In this document: positions 45,311 through 57,217 of the stretch, in pieces
How the letters are laid out: each line of letters starts with the position of its first letter
Numbering within the stretch: the first letter of the stretch is position 1
NCBI GenBank assembly: GCA_024279135.1
Contig: JAJRRU010000009.1
Coordinates: forward strand, 105,283-169,282
DNA length: 64,000 nt
Reading direction: 5' to 3'
Source: Alphaproteobacteria bacterium
GTDB lineage: Bacteria; Pseudomonadota; Alphaproteobacteria; Rhodospirillales; Casp-alpha2
Translations under genes and position numbers: made by a program
Notes under the pieces: generated by a model
Told to the model about the DNA's origin: nothing
Database searches by the model: none
What the model saw: the letters and a program-made list of their open reading frames with translations, nothing else

Positions 45311-46450
45311 ATGACTGTCCGTATCCAGCCGCAAGATGCCTATAACGCGCTTGTCAGTAACGACACGCTTCGTCAGGATCTGGCCCAGAGCGCGGCCATG
45401 GCCTGTCTGCAGTCCCTGCACGAAGAACTGGCGGACTACAGCCTGCAAATGAACGATACCGGCTGGCGCAACCGGTTGAATTTATTCGGTAAGAAAAGAC
45501 CACGGCCCAAAGGTATCTATCTCTGGGGTGGCGTTGGACGGGGCAAGTCCATGCTGATGGAAATATTCTACAATCATTCCCATGTTGAACAGCGCAAGCA
45601 CATCCATTTTCATGCTTTCATGCAGCAGGTCCACCTGCGTCTGCACAACTACCGCATGGCTCAGGAAGCCGGCAAGGTGCTTGCCCGCGAAAACCCGCTG
45701 GCCGCCCTTGCGCGGGTCATTGTGGACCAGGGCTGGCTGTTATGTTTCGATGAGTTTTTCGTGAGCGACATCACCGACGCCATGATCCTGGGCCGCCTGT
45801 TCGAGGCTTTGATCGATGAAGGCGTGGTCATCGTTGCCACCTCGAACCGCCCGCCCCATGATCTCTACAAGGATGGTTTGCAACGCGAGCTGTTCCTGCC
45901 GTTCATAAAACTGATCGAGGATAATCTTACAGTTATCGAGCTCGACAGTCCGCAGGATTACCGGCTTGAACGAATTCAGGCCATGAATACCTATATCACG
46001 CCCAACGGACGCCATGCAGACGAAATCCTCAATAAATGTTTCCACGATCTGAGCATTGGTGCCTTGCCTGAAGCCCTGGACCTTGCCGTGCAGGGGCGAA
46101 AGGTGCATTTTCGAAAAACCGCCGAGGGTGTGGCGTTCAGTGATTTTGCAACCTTGTGCGAAAAGCCGCTTGGTCCGGCCGATTATCTGGCCATAGCGGC
46201 ATGTTTTCATACCTTAATTCTAAGTGATATCCCACGCATATCACCGGACCGGCGAGATGCGGCGAAACGATTTCTTATACTGGTGGAGACCCTTTACGAA
46301 GCAAAAGTCAATTTAATCTGTTCGGCTGAAGCCCCGGCCGATGAGCTCTATACACTCGGCGATGGTGCGTTTGAATTTGAACGCACAGTATCGCGCTTGA
46401 TGGAAATGCAGTCGTCGGACTATATTGCCCAGCCCCATATAACATCTTGA
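45311..46450 (+). CDS. zapE: cell division protein ZapE (AFG1-like ATPase)
   Basis: 379 residues. P-loop GGVGRGKSMLMEIFY with Walker B region LLCFDEFFVSDITDAMILG and sensor TSNRPP. ZapE acts on the divisome under stress and in AFG1-like roles toward respiratory complexes. Its place between sdhB and mdh is usual in alphaproteobacteria and fits that. Confidence 0.92.
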   Translation: MTVRIQPQDAYNALVSNDTLRQDLAQSAAMACLQSLHEELADYSLQMNDTGWRNRLNLFGKKRPRPKGIYLWGGVGRGKSMLMEIFYNHSHVEQRKHIHFHAFMQQVHLRLHNYRMAQEAGKVLARENPLAALARVIVDQGWLLCFDEFFVSDITDAMILGRLFEALIDEGVVIVATSNRPPHDLYKDGLQRELFLPFIKLIEDNLTVIELDSPQDYRLERIQAMNTYITPNGRHADEILNKCFHDLSIGALPEALDLAVQGRKVHFRKTAEGVAFSDFATLCEKPLGPADYLAIAACFHTLILSDIPRISPDRRDAAKRFLILVETLYEAKVNLICSAEAPADELYTLGDGAFEFERTVSRLMEMQSSDYIAQPHITS

Positions 46451-46547
46451 ATAATATGTGAGGCGGCGCATAATATGACTTGTTTAGAGTGTGTCTATCT
46501 AATCATACAATGTTATAAGCTAATTTAATGCACTCCCCCCATAATGA

Positions 46548-47720
<1,173 letters not shown>

Positions 47721-47744
47721 TATTGTTAATCAGGCGAGGAAAAC

Positions 47745-48941
47745 ATGAACATACATGAATATCAGGCCAAGGAACTGCTGGCGAAATATGGCGTTTCAGT
47801 TCCCAAGGGCGGTGTCGCCTATACGGCAGACGAAGCAGTAAAACAGGCAGAGGCCCTAGGTGGTCCTGTCTACGTGGTTAAATCACAAATCCATGCCGGG
47901 GGGCGTGGCGCCGGGCGTTTCAAGAATAACCCCGATGGGGCCGGTGGTGTTCGTGTGGTCAAATCAGTTGACGATGTTCGCAGTAATGCACAGGAAATGA
48001 TCGGCCAAATTTTGGTCACCAAACAGTCCGGTACGCAAGGCAAGGAAGTCAAACGTCTCTATATCGAGGATGGATGCGATATTGCCCGCGAGCTTTATCT
48101 CGGCATGTTGCTCGACCGGGAAACTTCCCGATTGACCGTCATGGCGTCCACCGAGGGCGGTATGGAAATCGAAGAGGTCGCCGCCGCCACACCGGACAAA
48201 ATCCTCAAGGTCGCCATTGATCCGGCGACCGGCATGATGCCATTTCATGCCCGTCAGTTGGCCTTTGGCCTGGGACTGGAGGGCAAGCAGGTTGGTTCGG
48301 CGGTGAAATTGATCCTGTCGTTGTACAAGGCCTTCAACGATCTGGATTGTTCGATCATCGAGATCAATCCGCTGGTGGTTACCGGCGCGGGCGACGTCAT
48401 GGCACTGGATGCCAAAATCAATTTTGATGATAATGCCCTGTTCCGTCATAAAGATGTTGAGGCCCTGCGCGATGAAGACGAGGAAGACCCCCGCGAGCTG
48501 GAAGCCGCCCAGCATGAGCTGAACTACATTCGCCTCGATGGTAACATCGGCTGCATGGTCAACGGAGCGGGTCTCGCCATGTCGACCATGGACATCATCA
48601 AATTATACGGTGGTGATCCGGCCAACTTCCTCGATGTGGGGGGCGGGGCGACCAAGGAACGGGTTACCACGGCGTTCAAGATCATCCTGTCCGATCCCAA
48701 GGTGGAAGGTATCCTGGTCAATATATTCGGTGGCATCATGCGTTGTGATGTAATCGCCGAAGGTGTTGTTGCGGCGGCCCGTGAGGTCAGCCTGAATGTT
48801 CCCCTGGTGGTCCGGCTGGAAGGCACCAATGTTGAACAGGGCAAAAAAATTCTCGCCGATTCAGGATTGCCGATTATCTCGGCCCAGGATCTTGGCGACG
48901 CCGCCGAAAAAGTCGTTAAAGCTGTGAAGGAGGCAAACTGA
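47745..48941 (+). CDS. sucC: succinyl-CoA synthetase beta subunit
   Basis: 398 residues. ATP-grasp domain starting [22 protein letters not shown], with [16 protein letters not shown], and C-terminal CoA-ligase domain with [14 protein letters not shown]. Beta half of the enzyme making succinate and ATP/GTP from succinyl-CoA. Stop overlaps sucD (TGATG). Confidence 0.96.
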   Translation: MNIHEYQAKELLAKYGVSVPKGGVAYTADEAVKQAEALGGPVYVVKSQIHAGGRGAGRFKNNPDGAGGVRVVKSVDDVRSNAQEMIGQILVTKQSGTQGKEVKRLYIEDGCDIARELYLGMLLDRETSRLTVMASTEGGMEIEEVAAATPDKILKVAIDPATGMMPFHARQLAFGLGLEGKQVGSAVKLILSLYKAFNDLDCSIIEINPLVVTGAGDVMALDAKINFDDNALFRHKDVEALRDEDEEDPRELEAAQHELNYIRLDGNIGCMVNGAGLAMSTMDIIKLYGGDPANFLDVGGGATKERVTTAFKIILSDPKVEGILVNIFGGIMRCDVIAEGVVAAAREVSLNVPLVVRLEGTNVEQGKKILADSGLPIISAQDLGDAAEKVVKAVKEAN

Positions 48942-49816
48942 TGGCCGTTCTTGTTGATAATAATACACGTGTCATCTGTCAGGGTTTTACCGGTGCACAA
49001 GGGACGTTTCATTCCGAACAGGCCATCGCCTATGGCACAACCATGGTTGGCGGTGTGACACCGGGCAAGGGTGGAGCGACCCACCTTGATTTGCCGTTGT
49101 TCAACACGGTGGTCGATGCGGTCGAACAGACACAGGCTAATGCGTCGGTAATCTATGTGCCGCCGCCATTTGCCGCCGATGCCATTATCGAAGCCATCGA
49201 TGCGGAATTACCCCTGGTGATCTGTATTACCGAAGGTATCCCGGTTCTCGATATGGTGCGTGTCAAACGCGCCCTGGAAGGATCGGCAACGCGGCTGATC
49301 GGACCCAACTGTCCGGGCATTATCACGCCGGGTGAATGCAAAATCGGCATTATGCCGGGACACATCCACCAACGCGGCAAGGTCGGAATCGTATCACGTT
49401 CCGGCACCCTGACTTATGAGGCTGTCGCCCAAACCACGGCAGCCGGGCTCGGCCAGACAACTTGTATCGGGATTGGCGGTGATCCGGTAAACGGCACCAA
49501 TTTTGTCGATTGCCTGAATATGTTTATCGAAGATGATGAGACAGAATCCATTGTGATGATTGGTGAAATTGGCGGTTCGGCCGAGGAAGAAGGGGCCGAT
49601 TTGATCCGTGCTACCGGGACCAGGAAACCGGTTGTCAGTTTCATTGCCGGGCTGACCGCACCACCGGGGCGCCGCATGGGACATGCCGGTGCGATTATCT
49701 CCGGTGGCAAGGGCGGTGCCGAAGACAAAATAGACGCCTTGAAATCCGCCGGTGTCCATATTGCTTCTTCACCGGCGACCATTGGCTCTACCATGGTTAA
49801 GGCATTAGGCGGTTAA
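48941..49816 (+). CDS. sucD: succinyl-CoA synthetase alpha subunit
   Basis: 291 residues. CoA-binding Rossmann domain ([18 protein letters not shown]), [22 protein letters not shown], and the phospho-His loop [19 protein letters not shown]. Pairs with SucC in substrate-level phosphorylation. The mdh-sucC-sucD order is typical of alphaproteobacteria. Confidence 0.96.
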   Translation: MAVLVDNNTRVICQGFTGAQGTFHSEQAIAYGTTMVGGVTPGKGGATHLDLPLFNTVVDAVEQTQANASVIYVPPPFAADAIIEAIDAELPLVICITEGIPVLDMVRVKRALEGSATRLIGPNCPGIITPGECKIGIMPGHIHQRGKVGIVSRSGTLTYEAVAQTTAAGLGQTTCIGIGGDPVNGTNFVDCLNMFIEDDETESIVMIGEIGGSAEEEGADLIRATGTRKPVVSFIAGLTAPPGRRMGHAGAIISGGKGGAEDKIDALKSAGVHIASSPATIGSTMVKALGG

Positions 49817-49875
49817 AGCACTTGGCAGTTAAGGTTAAATCCTCGATACTTTTTTGAGCGTATTCTTAATTTGGT

Positions 49876-49971
49876 GTTTATGTGGTTTTCTATTTTAACT
49901 CCCTGAGGAACGATGCAACACACAGGGTGTGGAAATAATCTCTTCGTTTCAAATTCAAAGGCCACATAAAC
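49876..49971 (+). promoter_or_regulatory. possible folded leader of sucA
   Basis: In the 179-bp gap before sucA, GTTTATGTGG (49876-49885) can pair perfectly with CCACATAAAC (49962-49971). Inside it, CCCTG (49901-49905) can pair with CAGGG (49923-49927), extendable past one mismatch. No ORF accounts for the region. A structured 5' leader or a riboswitch-like element is possible. Confidence 0.35.
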
Positions 49972-49995
49972 GACCAGTAATAAAACAGGGAAACT

Positions 49996-52953
49996 ATGAG
50001 CGCCACAGATCCTACCAATTTCCTTTCAACGGGTAATCAGGTTTATATTGCCCAGCTCTATGAACGCTACCTGGATGATCCGGGATCGGTAAACATGCGC
50101 TGGCAGGAGTTTTTCGCCAGCCTGTCAGACGATGCCGATAATCTGATTCAGGAACAACGAGGAGCCAGCTGGGCACCCTCGTCGGCACAGGTTGTCGGTG
50201 AAAAGACCCTGACGCTGCTTTCTGAAGATATGACCTCGGCCCATGATCGTGCATCGCGTGATGCTGCCGCCCCGGCGGCTGCTCCAGTCAGTGGTACCAA
50301 GGTACGCGAGTCATCGCTCGATTCCATTCGTGCCCTGATGTTGATCCGGGCTTACCGCATCCGTGGTCACCTGCTCGCCGAGCTTGATCCGCTTGATCTG
50401 GAAGAAGCAAAGGAACACCCGGAACTTGATCCGGCCCATTACGGGTTTTCTGATAAGGACATGGACCGGGAAATTTTCATCAATTATGTGCTGGGACTGG
50501 AAACTGCCACGCTGCGGGAGATCCTGGCCATTGTTCGCGGTACCTATAGCGGTACCATCGGCATCGAATTCATGCACATCCAGGACCCCGATGAGAAAGG
50601 TTGGCTCCAGGAACGCATGGAAGGGATTCAAAATCAGACTCATTTTACTGATAAGGGAAAGATTACTATCTTACAGCGGCTGTCTGAGACCGAAGGATTT
50701 GAGCATTATCTGGACAAGAAATTTACGGGCACCAAACGCTTTGGTCTGGATGGTGGCGAAAGCCTGGTGCCGGCGCTGGAACAAATATTAAAGCGCGGCA
50801 GCCAGCTTGGTCTGGAAGAAGTCGTTATCGGTATGCCACATCGTGGCCGCCTGAACGTTCTGGCCAATATTATGTCCAAACCCTTTCAGGCAATTTTCGC
50901 TGAATTCCAAGGCAATATTGCCCACCCTGATGATGTTCAGGGTTCCGGTGATGTGAAATATCACCTTGGCACATCGGCAGACCGGGTTTTTGACGGTCGC
51001 ACGGTGCACCTGTCGCTGACGGCAAATCCATCTCATCTGGAAGCGGTGAATACCGTTGTACTGGGCAAGGTGCGCGCCAAACAACGCCAGCAAAACGATC
51101 CCGATCGTGGGAAAGTCATGGGATTGTTGATGCATGGCGACGCGGCATTTTCCGGCCAGGGGTTGGTCGCAGAAACCCTCGATCTGTCGCATTTGCGTGG
51201 ATATCGCACCGGCGGCACCATACATTTTGTGGTCAATAACCAGATCGGGTTCACAACGGCCCCGCGTTTTTCACGATCCTCGCCCTATTGTTCCGATGTG
51301 GCCAAAATTGTTGCAGCCCCTATCTTTCACGTCAACGCCGATGACCCGGAAGCCGTGGTCCACGTCGCCCGTATGGCCATCGAATACCGCCAGCGGTTCA
51401 AAAAAGACGTGGTGATTGATATGATCTGCTATCGTCGACACGGGCACAACGAGGGTGATGAGCCCATGTTCACCCAACCCGGTATGTACAAGAAAATTGC
51501 CACCCATCCCACGACCCGTGAAATATATGCCAATAAACTGGTCAGTCAGGGTGTGTTGAGCCAGCAGGATTCCGACGATATTCTGGGTGAGGTTCGCAGC
51601 ACCCTTGATGCAGCTTTCGAGGCCTCGACCGATTACAAATCAAATACCGCAGATTGGCTGGAAGGTTCCTGGGAAGGCATTAGTGCCGCTTCAGGAGAAG
51701 CCCGCCGGGGCAATACCTCGGTGCCCGAAGACCGTCTGAAATCCGTTGGCATGTCTTTGACCCGGGTGCCGGATAATTTTAACGCTCACTCCAAGATCGT
51801 TCGCCAGTTGAACAACAAGCGGCAGATGATTGAAACCGGGCAGGGTATTGACTGGGCCACGGCTGAGGCACTGGCCTTCGGGACTTTGTTGCTGGATGGT
51901 CATCCGGTTCGACTGTCTGGTCAGGATTCAGGACGCGGTACGTTTTCACAACGTCATTGTGTGCTGACCGATCAGGAAAACGAGGAGCGTTATATCCCGT
52001 TGAATAATCTGCAATTCGGACAAGGCCCCTTTGAGGTTATCGATAGCCCCTTATCGGAAGCCGGTGTGCTTGGCTTCGAGTACGGCTATTCAATGGCCGA
52101 ACCGCAGATGCTGATTTGCTGGGAAGGCCAGTTTGGTGATTTCGCTAACGGCGCGCAAGTGATCATTGACCAGTTCATCGCCTCGGCGGAATCAAAATGG
52201 CTGCGCATGTCCGGGCTGGTCATGATGCTACCCCATGGCTTTGAAGGTCAGGGACCGGAACATAGTTCCGCCCGGCTTGAACGCTATTTGCAATTATGCG
52301 CAGAGGATAATATGCAGGTCTGTAATTGTACCACCCCGGCCAACTATTTCCATGTTCTGCGCCGTCAGGTCATGCGAGACTTCCGCAAACCCTTGATCTT
52401 GATGACGCCGAAATCCCTGCTCCGTCACAAATTGTGTGTTTCAGATCTCGACGACATGGCCGAAGGTTCTACATTCCACCGCTTCTTGTGGGATGACGGC
52501 CAACGCAAAGGCACATTGGTTAGCGACAAGAAAATCAAACATGTCGTGCTGTGTACGGGCAAGGTTTATTATGACCTGCTTGAAGAACGCGACAAACGGG
52601 GCGACATGGATACCTATATCCTGCGTCTGGAACAGCTTTATCCTTTTGCCACCGGCCCGTTGGGTGATGAGCTTAACCGCTTCACCAATGCCTCCATTGT
52701 GTGGTGCCAGGAAGAACCCCGCAATATGGGGTGCTGGAATTATATCCGGGAACCGCTGGATGATACTTTGGAATACATGGGGCGCGGAGATGAACGCATC
52801 ACGTATGTGGGACGCGTTGCCGCGGCGTCGCCAGCGACCGGTTCCGGTAAGATACACAAACAGGAACAAGCCGCCCTGGTGGATGAAGCCCTGAGCTTTA
52901 AATCTAAAAAACCGGTTCGCAGAGCCGTTCGAAAAACCACACGTAATTCATAA
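49996..52953 (+). CDS. sucA: 2-oxoglutarate dehydrogenase E1 component
   Basis: 985 residues. N-terminal SucB-contacting stretch FLSTGNQVYIAQLYERYLDDPGSV, thiamine diphosphate domain (IGMPHRGRLNVLANIMSKP, HGDAAFSGQG, NNQIGFTT, RRHGHNEGDEP), transketolase-like central domain (GQDSGRGTFSQRH) and C-terminal domain ending in a basic tail (KSKKPVRRAVRKTTRNS). Decarboxylates 2-oxoglutarate and transfers succinyl to SucB. Likely first gene of sucAB-lpd, with its own promoter region. Confidence 0.96.
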   Translation: MSATDPTNFLSTGNQVYIAQLYERYLDDPGSVNMRWQEFFASLSDDADNLIQEQRGASWAPSSAQVVGEKTLTLLSEDMTSAHDRASRDAAAPAAAPVSGTKVRESSLDSIRALMLIRAYRIRGHLLAELDPLDLEEAKEHPELDPAHYGFSDKDMDREIFINYVLGLETATLREILAIVRGTYSGTIGIEFMHIQDPDEKGWLQERMEGIQNQTHFTDKGKITILQRLSETEGFEHYLDKKFTGTKRFGLDGGESLVPALEQILKRGSQLGLEEVVIGMPHRGRLNVLANIMSKPFQAIFAEFQGNIAHPDDVQGSGDVKYHLGTSADRVFDGRTVHLSLTANPSHLEAVNTVVLGKVRAKQRQQNDPDRGKVMGLLMHGDAAFSGQGLVAETLDLSHLRGYRTGGTIHFVVNNQIGFTTAPRFSRSSPYCSDVAKIVAAPIFHVNADDPEAVVHVARMAIEYRQRFKKDVVIDMICYRRHGHNEGDEPMFTQPGMYKKIATHPTTREIYANKLVSQGVLSQQDSDDILGEVRSTLDAAFEASTDYKSNTADWLEGSWEGISAASGEARRGNTSVPEDRLKSVGMSLTRVPDNFNAHSKIVRQLNNKRQMIETGQGIDWATAEALAFGTLLLDGHPVRLSGQDSGRGTFSQRHCVLTDQENEERYIPLNNLQFGQGPFEVIDSPLSEAGVLGFEYGYSMAEPQMLICWEGQFGDFANGAQVIIDQFIASAESKWLRMSGLVMMLPHGFEGQGPEHSSARLERYLQLCAEDNMQVCNCTTPANYFHVLRRQVMRDFRKPLILMTPKSLLRHKLCVSDLDDMAEGSTFHRFLWDDGQRKGTLVSDKKIKHVVLCTGKVYYDLLEERDKRGDMDTYILRLEQLYPFATGPLGDELNRFTNASIVWCQEEPRNMGCWNYIREPLDDTLEYMGRGDERITYVGRVAAASPATGSGKIHKQEQAALVDEALSFKSKKPVRRAVRKTTRNS

Positions 52954-52994
52954 ATATCTACCCGCTATGAAGGTAAAATTAACCGGAGGACCAC

Positions 52995-54296
52995 ATGGTC
53001 GTAGAAGTCAAAGTTCCAGTTCTCGGTGAATCCGTATCGGAAGCCACCGTCGCAAAATGGCTGAAGGATGTCGGCAGTGCCGTAAGCGTCGACGAACCGC
53101 TTGTCGAACTGGAAACCGACAAGGTAACCCTGGAGGTCAATGCGCCGGTCGCCGGAGCGTTGAGCAGTATAGTGGTCGAGGAGGGCACCGATGTGGTCGT
53201 CGGGGCCTTGTTGTGTATGATTGATGAAGGTGCGGTGGGTAGTGCCGCGCCGCCCGAGGCAAAACCGGCGCCTGAAGCTGCGCCCGCTCCCGCTGCCACC
53301 CCGGCACCAGCCCCGGCCCCTGCACCCGCCGCAGTTTCTGCACCAGCCCCTGCACCGGCACAAACCCCGGCCCCTGCGCCAGTTCCCGCCGCAGGCAGTC
53401 ATGTTCACCTGTCGCCGTCTGTGCACAAGCTGGTCACGGAACATAATCTGGACCCGGCTTCCGTTAAGGCGACCGGACCGAGCGGACGCTTGATGAAAGG
53501 CGATATCCATCGTCATTTACAGGGCAAAATACCGGCGACACCGATTGCGGCCAATGTGCCAGCCGCCCCAAAAGAGTTGCCGCCGCGCCCGGTTGATCCG
53601 CGCGAAGAAATCGTCCCCATGACCAGATTGCGCCGGGTTATCGCCGGACGCCTGAAAACCGCCCAGAATACGGCGGCCATGCTGACCACCTGGAATGAGG
53701 TCGACATGCAGGCCGCTATGGATCTGCGTGCCCAGTACAGGGAAAGTTTCGAGAAAAAACATGGCGTGCGGCTGGGTTTCATGTCGATTTTCGTGCGCGC
53801 CTGTGTCAACGCTCTGAAAGAATGGCCGGCGGTCAATGGCGAAATCCATGGCACCGATATCATCTACAAAAACTATTATAATATCGGCGTAGCCGTTGGC
53901 TCGCCTAACGGTCTGGTGGTACCGGTTTTGAAAGATGCCGATGAGATGAGCTTCGTCGATACGGAAACCAAGATCGCCGATTTCGGTCGCCGGGCTCGCG
54001 ATGGCAAGCTGACTATCGACGAAATGGGTGGCGGTACGTTTACCATTTCCAATGGCGGGGTGTTTGGCTCGCTGATGTCCATGCCGATCCTCAATGCACC
54101 ACAATCTGGTATTTTGGGTATGCATAAAATCCAGAAGCGCCCTGTAGTTGTCGGTGATTCCATCGAAATCCGCCCCATGATGTATCTGGCGTTGACCTAT
54201 GACCACCGTATTATCGATGGTCGCGAGGCCGTATCGTTCCTGGTTCGTATCCGCGAATATATCGAGGATCCACAGCGCATTCTGCTCGATGTTTAA
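52995..54296 (+). CDS. sucB: dihydrolipoyl succinyltransferase (2-oxoglutarate dehydrogenase E2)
   Basis: 433 residues. Lipoyl domain (about 1-76) with modified Lys in [12 protein letters not shown]; a long Ala/Pro linker (about 80-133); peripheral E1/E3-binding domain ([32 protein letters not shown]); catalytic domain with [13 protein letters not shown] and the active-site [17 protein letters not shown]. Ten genes of the window's TCA block end with it and lpd. A GGAGG site precedes the ATG. Confidence 0.96.
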   Translation: MVVEVKVPVLGESVSEATVAKWLKDVGSAVSVDEPLVELETDKVTLEVNAPVAGALSSIVVEEGTDVVVGALLCMIDEGAVGSAAPPEAKPAPEAAPAPAATPAPAPAPAPAAVSAPAPAPAQTPAPAPVPAAGSHVHLSPSVHKLVTEHNLDPASVKATGPSGRLMKGDIHRHLQGKIPATPIAANVPAAPKELPPRPVDPREEIVPMTRLRRVIAGRLKTAQNTAAMLTTWNEVDMQAAMDLRAQYRESFEKKHGVRLGFMSIFVRACVNALKEWPAVNGEIHGTDIIYKNYYNIGVAVGSPNGLVVPVLKDADEMSFVDTETKIADFGRRARDGKLTIDEMGGGTFTISNGGVFGSLMSMPILNAPQSGILGMHKIQKRPVVVGDSIEIRPMMYLALTYDHRIIDGREAVSFLVRIREYIEDPQRILLDV

Positions 54297-54320
54297 TCTA
54301 GAAATTCAAAAGGGAAAATC

Positions 54321-55736
54321 ATGAGCGATTCCTACGATTTAATCGTCATTGGTGGCGGACCGGGTGGATATGTAGCGGCAATCCGCGCCGCACAACTTGG
54401 CTTGAAGACGGCGTGTGTGGATAAGCGTGGTTCACTCGGTGGTACGTGTTTGAATGTGGGTTGTATCCCGTCAAAGGCATTGTTGCAGTCTTCCCACCAC
54501 TATGAGGTGGCAAACCATGAGTTTGCCGTTCACGGTATCAAGACGACGGGGCTGAGTGTTGATCTGAAGACCATGATGGCGCGCAAGGATAAAGTGGTCG
54601 AAGACCTTACCAAAGGCATTGAGTTCCTGCTCAAGAAAAACAAGGTCGATTATATTGTCGGCGAAGCCAGCATTGCCAAAGCCGGTCAGGTGACCGTCAA
54701 GCCACCCAAAAAGGGTGCGCGGAAAATCATCCTTGAAACCAAGGATATTCTCATCGCCACCGGATCGGACTCCGCTCCGCTCAAGGGTGTGGAAGTGGAT
54801 GAAAAAAAGATCGTTACCTCGACCGGCGCTCTGGCGCTCGGCAAGGTTCCCAAAACCATGATCGTTATCGGGGCCGGGGTGATCGGATTGGAAATGGGTT
54901 CCGTCTGGCGTCGTCTGGGAACCCAGGTCACTGTGGTCGAGTTCCTGCCTACGGTCATGCCGGGTATGGATGGGGAAGTCTCCAAAACCATGGCACGAAC
55001 CTTTAAGAAACAGGGCATGACGCTTAAGCTTTCCACTAAGGTTACCGGTGCAAAGGTCAGTCGTACCGGCGTGGCGCTCAGTGTGGAATCGGTCAAGACA
55101 AAAGGCAAAACTGAAACCCTGAAGGCCGATGTGGTGTTGCTCGCCATTGGCCGCAGACCCTATACGGGTAATCTTGGCTTGAAAAAAGCCGGGGTCGAGG
55201 TGGACGGCCATGGGTTTATTACCGTGGATGAGAATTTCCAGACCAATGTGGCGGGCATCTTCGCCATCGGTGATGTGATCGGCGGTGTTATGCTGGCCCA
55301 CAAGGCCGAAGACGAAGGTATGGCGTGTGCCGAAATCCTCGCAGGTGAGGCTGGGCATGTGGACTACAACACCATCCCGGGCATCGTCTATACCTGGCCA
55401 GAGGTCGCCGCCCTTGGCAAAACCGAAGAACAACTCAAAGAAGCCGGGACGGCTTACCGCGTGGGTAAATTTCCCTTCACGGCCAACAGCCGCGCACGGG
55501 CAATTGCCGACACCGATGGGTTCGTAAAAATTCTCGCTGACGTGGAAACAGATTCCATTCTGGGTGCCCATATTATCGGCCCGGCGGCCGGAGACCTGAT
55601 ACAGGAAATCGTCGTCGGCATGGAACTGGGCGCATCAGCCGAGGATATCGCGCGGATCTGTCATGGTCATCCCGGACTTAGCGAGGCGGTCAAGGAAGCC
55701 GCACTGGCCGTTGGCGGACGTGCTATCCATATGTGA
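54321..55736 (+). CDS. lpdA: dihydrolipoyl dehydrogenase
   Basis: 471 residues. FAD motif IGGGPGGYVAA, redox disulfide Cys43/Cys48 in GGTCLNVGCIPSKALLQSS, NAD motif IGAGVIGLEMGSVW, and the C-terminal His-Glu in CHGHPGLSEAVKEAAL. Regenerates lipoyl disulfide on SucB, reducing NAD+. 24 bp after sucB. Confidence 0.96.
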   Translation: MSDSYDLIVIGGGPGGYVAAIRAAQLGLKTACVDKRGSLGGTCLNVGCIPSKALLQSSHHYEVANHEFAVHGIKTTGLSVDLKTMMARKDKVVEDLTKGIEFLLKKNKVDYIVGEASIAKAGQVTVKPPKKGARKIILETKDILIATGSDSAPLKGVEVDEKKIVTSTGALALGKVPKTMIVIGAGVIGLEMGSVWRRLGTQVTVVEFLPTVMPGMDGEVSKTMARTFKKQGMTLKLSTKVTGAKVSRTGVALSVESVKTKGKTETLKADVVLLAIGRRPYTGNLGLKKAGVEVDGHGFITVDENFQTNVAGIFAIGDVIGGVMLAHKAEDEGMACAEILAGEAGHVDYNTIPGIVYTWPEVAALGKTEEQLKEAGTAYRVGKFPFTANSRARAIADTDGFVKILADVETDSILGAHIIGPAAGDLIQEIVVGMELGASAEDIARICHGHPGLSEAVKEAALAVGGRAIHM

Positions 55737-55772
55737 TCTGTCTGTAGTGATAGCGTGACGGAGGTCCGTGTT

Positions 55773-55982
55773 TTGCCGGATAAAAAATCTCAACAGGGCT
55801 TTCAGGCGGATTTTGGCAATCCAGCCGACGACTATGCTCAACACCGGGCAGGCTTTCCCCAATCCTCGGCGCGGGTAACCAGGCTGGATCATTCCAAGAA
55901 AATGCTGGAACAGGAATATCCGCAAGACCCGATGCCTGTGCCTCATCGATGCTGGGCAATCATCACGGCGGTTACGGAATAA
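55773..55982 (+). pseudogene. relict of a class I SAM methyltransferase with large internal deletions
   Basis: An open frame of about 70 codons (TTG at 55773 with GGAGGT 7 bp ahead, or GTG at 55755). It reads like three parts of a methyltransferase joined in frame. First is an N-terminal FGNPADDYAQHRAGFPQS. Next is VTRLDHSKKMLEQ, as after the SAM-loop strand (compare VTGLDPS..ML). Last is a terminal MPVPHRCWAIITA, like the end strand of type 11 enzymes. The Gly-rich SAM loop and most of the core are missing. It is judged non-functional. The reading was made by eye. Confidence 0.5.
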
Positions 55983-55990
55983 ACCCGGCC

Positions 55991-57214
55991 ATGAAAAGTC
56001 AACCATCCATGGTCAAGATTACGGTATTAATCTGTCTGGCCGAAATTCTCGGCATGGCGGGGTTTGCCGCGTTCCCCACACTGCTGCCCCAGTTTTTTTC
56101 CGAATGGGGGATCAGCAATACCGGTGCCGGTTGGATCACCGGGATCTATTTCGCCGGGTACGTTGTCGCGGTGATTATCCTGACCAGTCTGACGGATCGG
56201 GTGGCACCTCGTGATATCTATCTCGCCAGTACGGTTATTTCCGGGCTGGCCATTATCGGATTTGCAGTATTTGCCGAAGGTTTCTGGACGGCCATGATCT
56301 TTCGAACCCTCGCCGGTGTTGGCTTGGCGGGAACTTATATGCCGGGCTTGAAGATGCTCAGCGATTTCCTGCATGGACCTAAAAAAAGCCGAGCCATTGC
56401 ATTTTACACCTCGAGTTTTGGTATCGGTTCCTCGTTATCCATTGTGGCCACCGGATATCTCACCGATCTGAGCGACTGGCGCACGGCGTTTGCCTTGCTC
56501 TGTCTGGGTTCCGTGGCGGCATTTGTGCTGACGGTATGCCTTGTGCCGCGTATTAAGTCCAGCGAGCTGGGCTCCCACATCCCGTCTACCCATGTGCTTG
56601 ATTTGCGTCCTGTGCTGCGTTGTCGCCAGGCCATGGCGTTTGTATTGGGTTATACGATCCATAATTTTGAACTGTTTGCCTTCCGGGCCTGGACGGTGGC
56701 TTTTCTGATTTATGCCGCCAGTATCGATACCCTGACCAGCTTGCCGCTTTCCATCGTGGCCATGGCCGCCATCATCAACCTGTTCGGGGTTCCGGCCAGT
56801 ATTCTGGGCAACGAATTTGCCTTGAAAGTCGGGCGTCATCGCTGGATTTTCGTCATAATGGTGCTCTCCGCCGTTGTTGCCGCCCTGACCGGGCTTTCTG
56901 TCAATTGGTCGCTGTGGTGGGTAATCGGGTTTATGTGTCTCTATGCAATAACCATTACGGCAGACTCATCGGCCCTGACATCCGGTGTGGTGGACGCCGC
57001 TCCACCGGGTTATCTGGGCGCCACCATGGCGGTTCATTCGTCCATCGGTTTTACCGGATCATTCCTCGGTCCGGTGGTGTTCGGTGCGGTGCTCGATTTT
57101 AGCGGCGAGGGGTTAAGCCCGACGTCGTGGACGACGGCTTTCATAGCCATAGGTGCCATTTGCATGATCGGACCGTTGCTCATGCGCATGGTCGATAAGC
57201 CTGCGGCGAAATAG
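55991..57214 (+). CDS. MFS transporter
   Basis: 407 residues from the ATG at 55991, with about 12 TM segments. Signature loop between TM2 and TM3 is LTDRVAPRDIYLAST, and TM4-5 has RTLAGVGLAGTYMPGLKM. Resembles cyanate/nitrate-type or aromatic-acid-type MFS proteins only loosely, so the substrate is left open. Upstream frame (from 55949) is not preferred. Convergent with the NrtS-like gene, 3 bp apart. Confidence 0.85.
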   Translation: MKSQPSMVKITVLICLAEILGMAGFAAFPTLLPQFFSEWGISNTGAGWITGIYFAGYVVAVIILTSLTDRVAPRDIYLASTVISGLAIIGFAVFAEGFWTAMIFRTLAGVGLAGTYMPGLKMLSDFLHGPKKSRAIAFYTSSFGIGSSLSIVATGYLTDLSDWRTAFALLCLGSVAAFVLTVCLVPRIKSSELGSHIPSTHVLDLRPVLRCRQAMAFVLGYTIHNFELFAFRAWTVAFLIYAASIDTLTSLPLSIVAMAAIINLFGVPASILGNEFALKVGRHRWIFVIMVLSAVVAALTGLSVNWSLWWVIGFMCLYAITITADSSALTSGVVDAAPPGYLGATMAVHSSIGFTGSFLGPVVFGAVLDFSGEGLSPTSWTTAFIAIGAICMIGPLLMRMVDKPAAK

Positions 57215-57217
57215 GCT

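Noticed and set aside
53260..53400. Ala/Pro low-complexity stretch in sucB
   Set aside because: It is the normal flexible linker between lipoyl and peripheral-binding domains of E2 proteins.
54471..55571. 366-codon minus-strand ORF opposite lpdA
   Set aside because: It is antisense to a fully conserved lpdA and has no recognisable domain.
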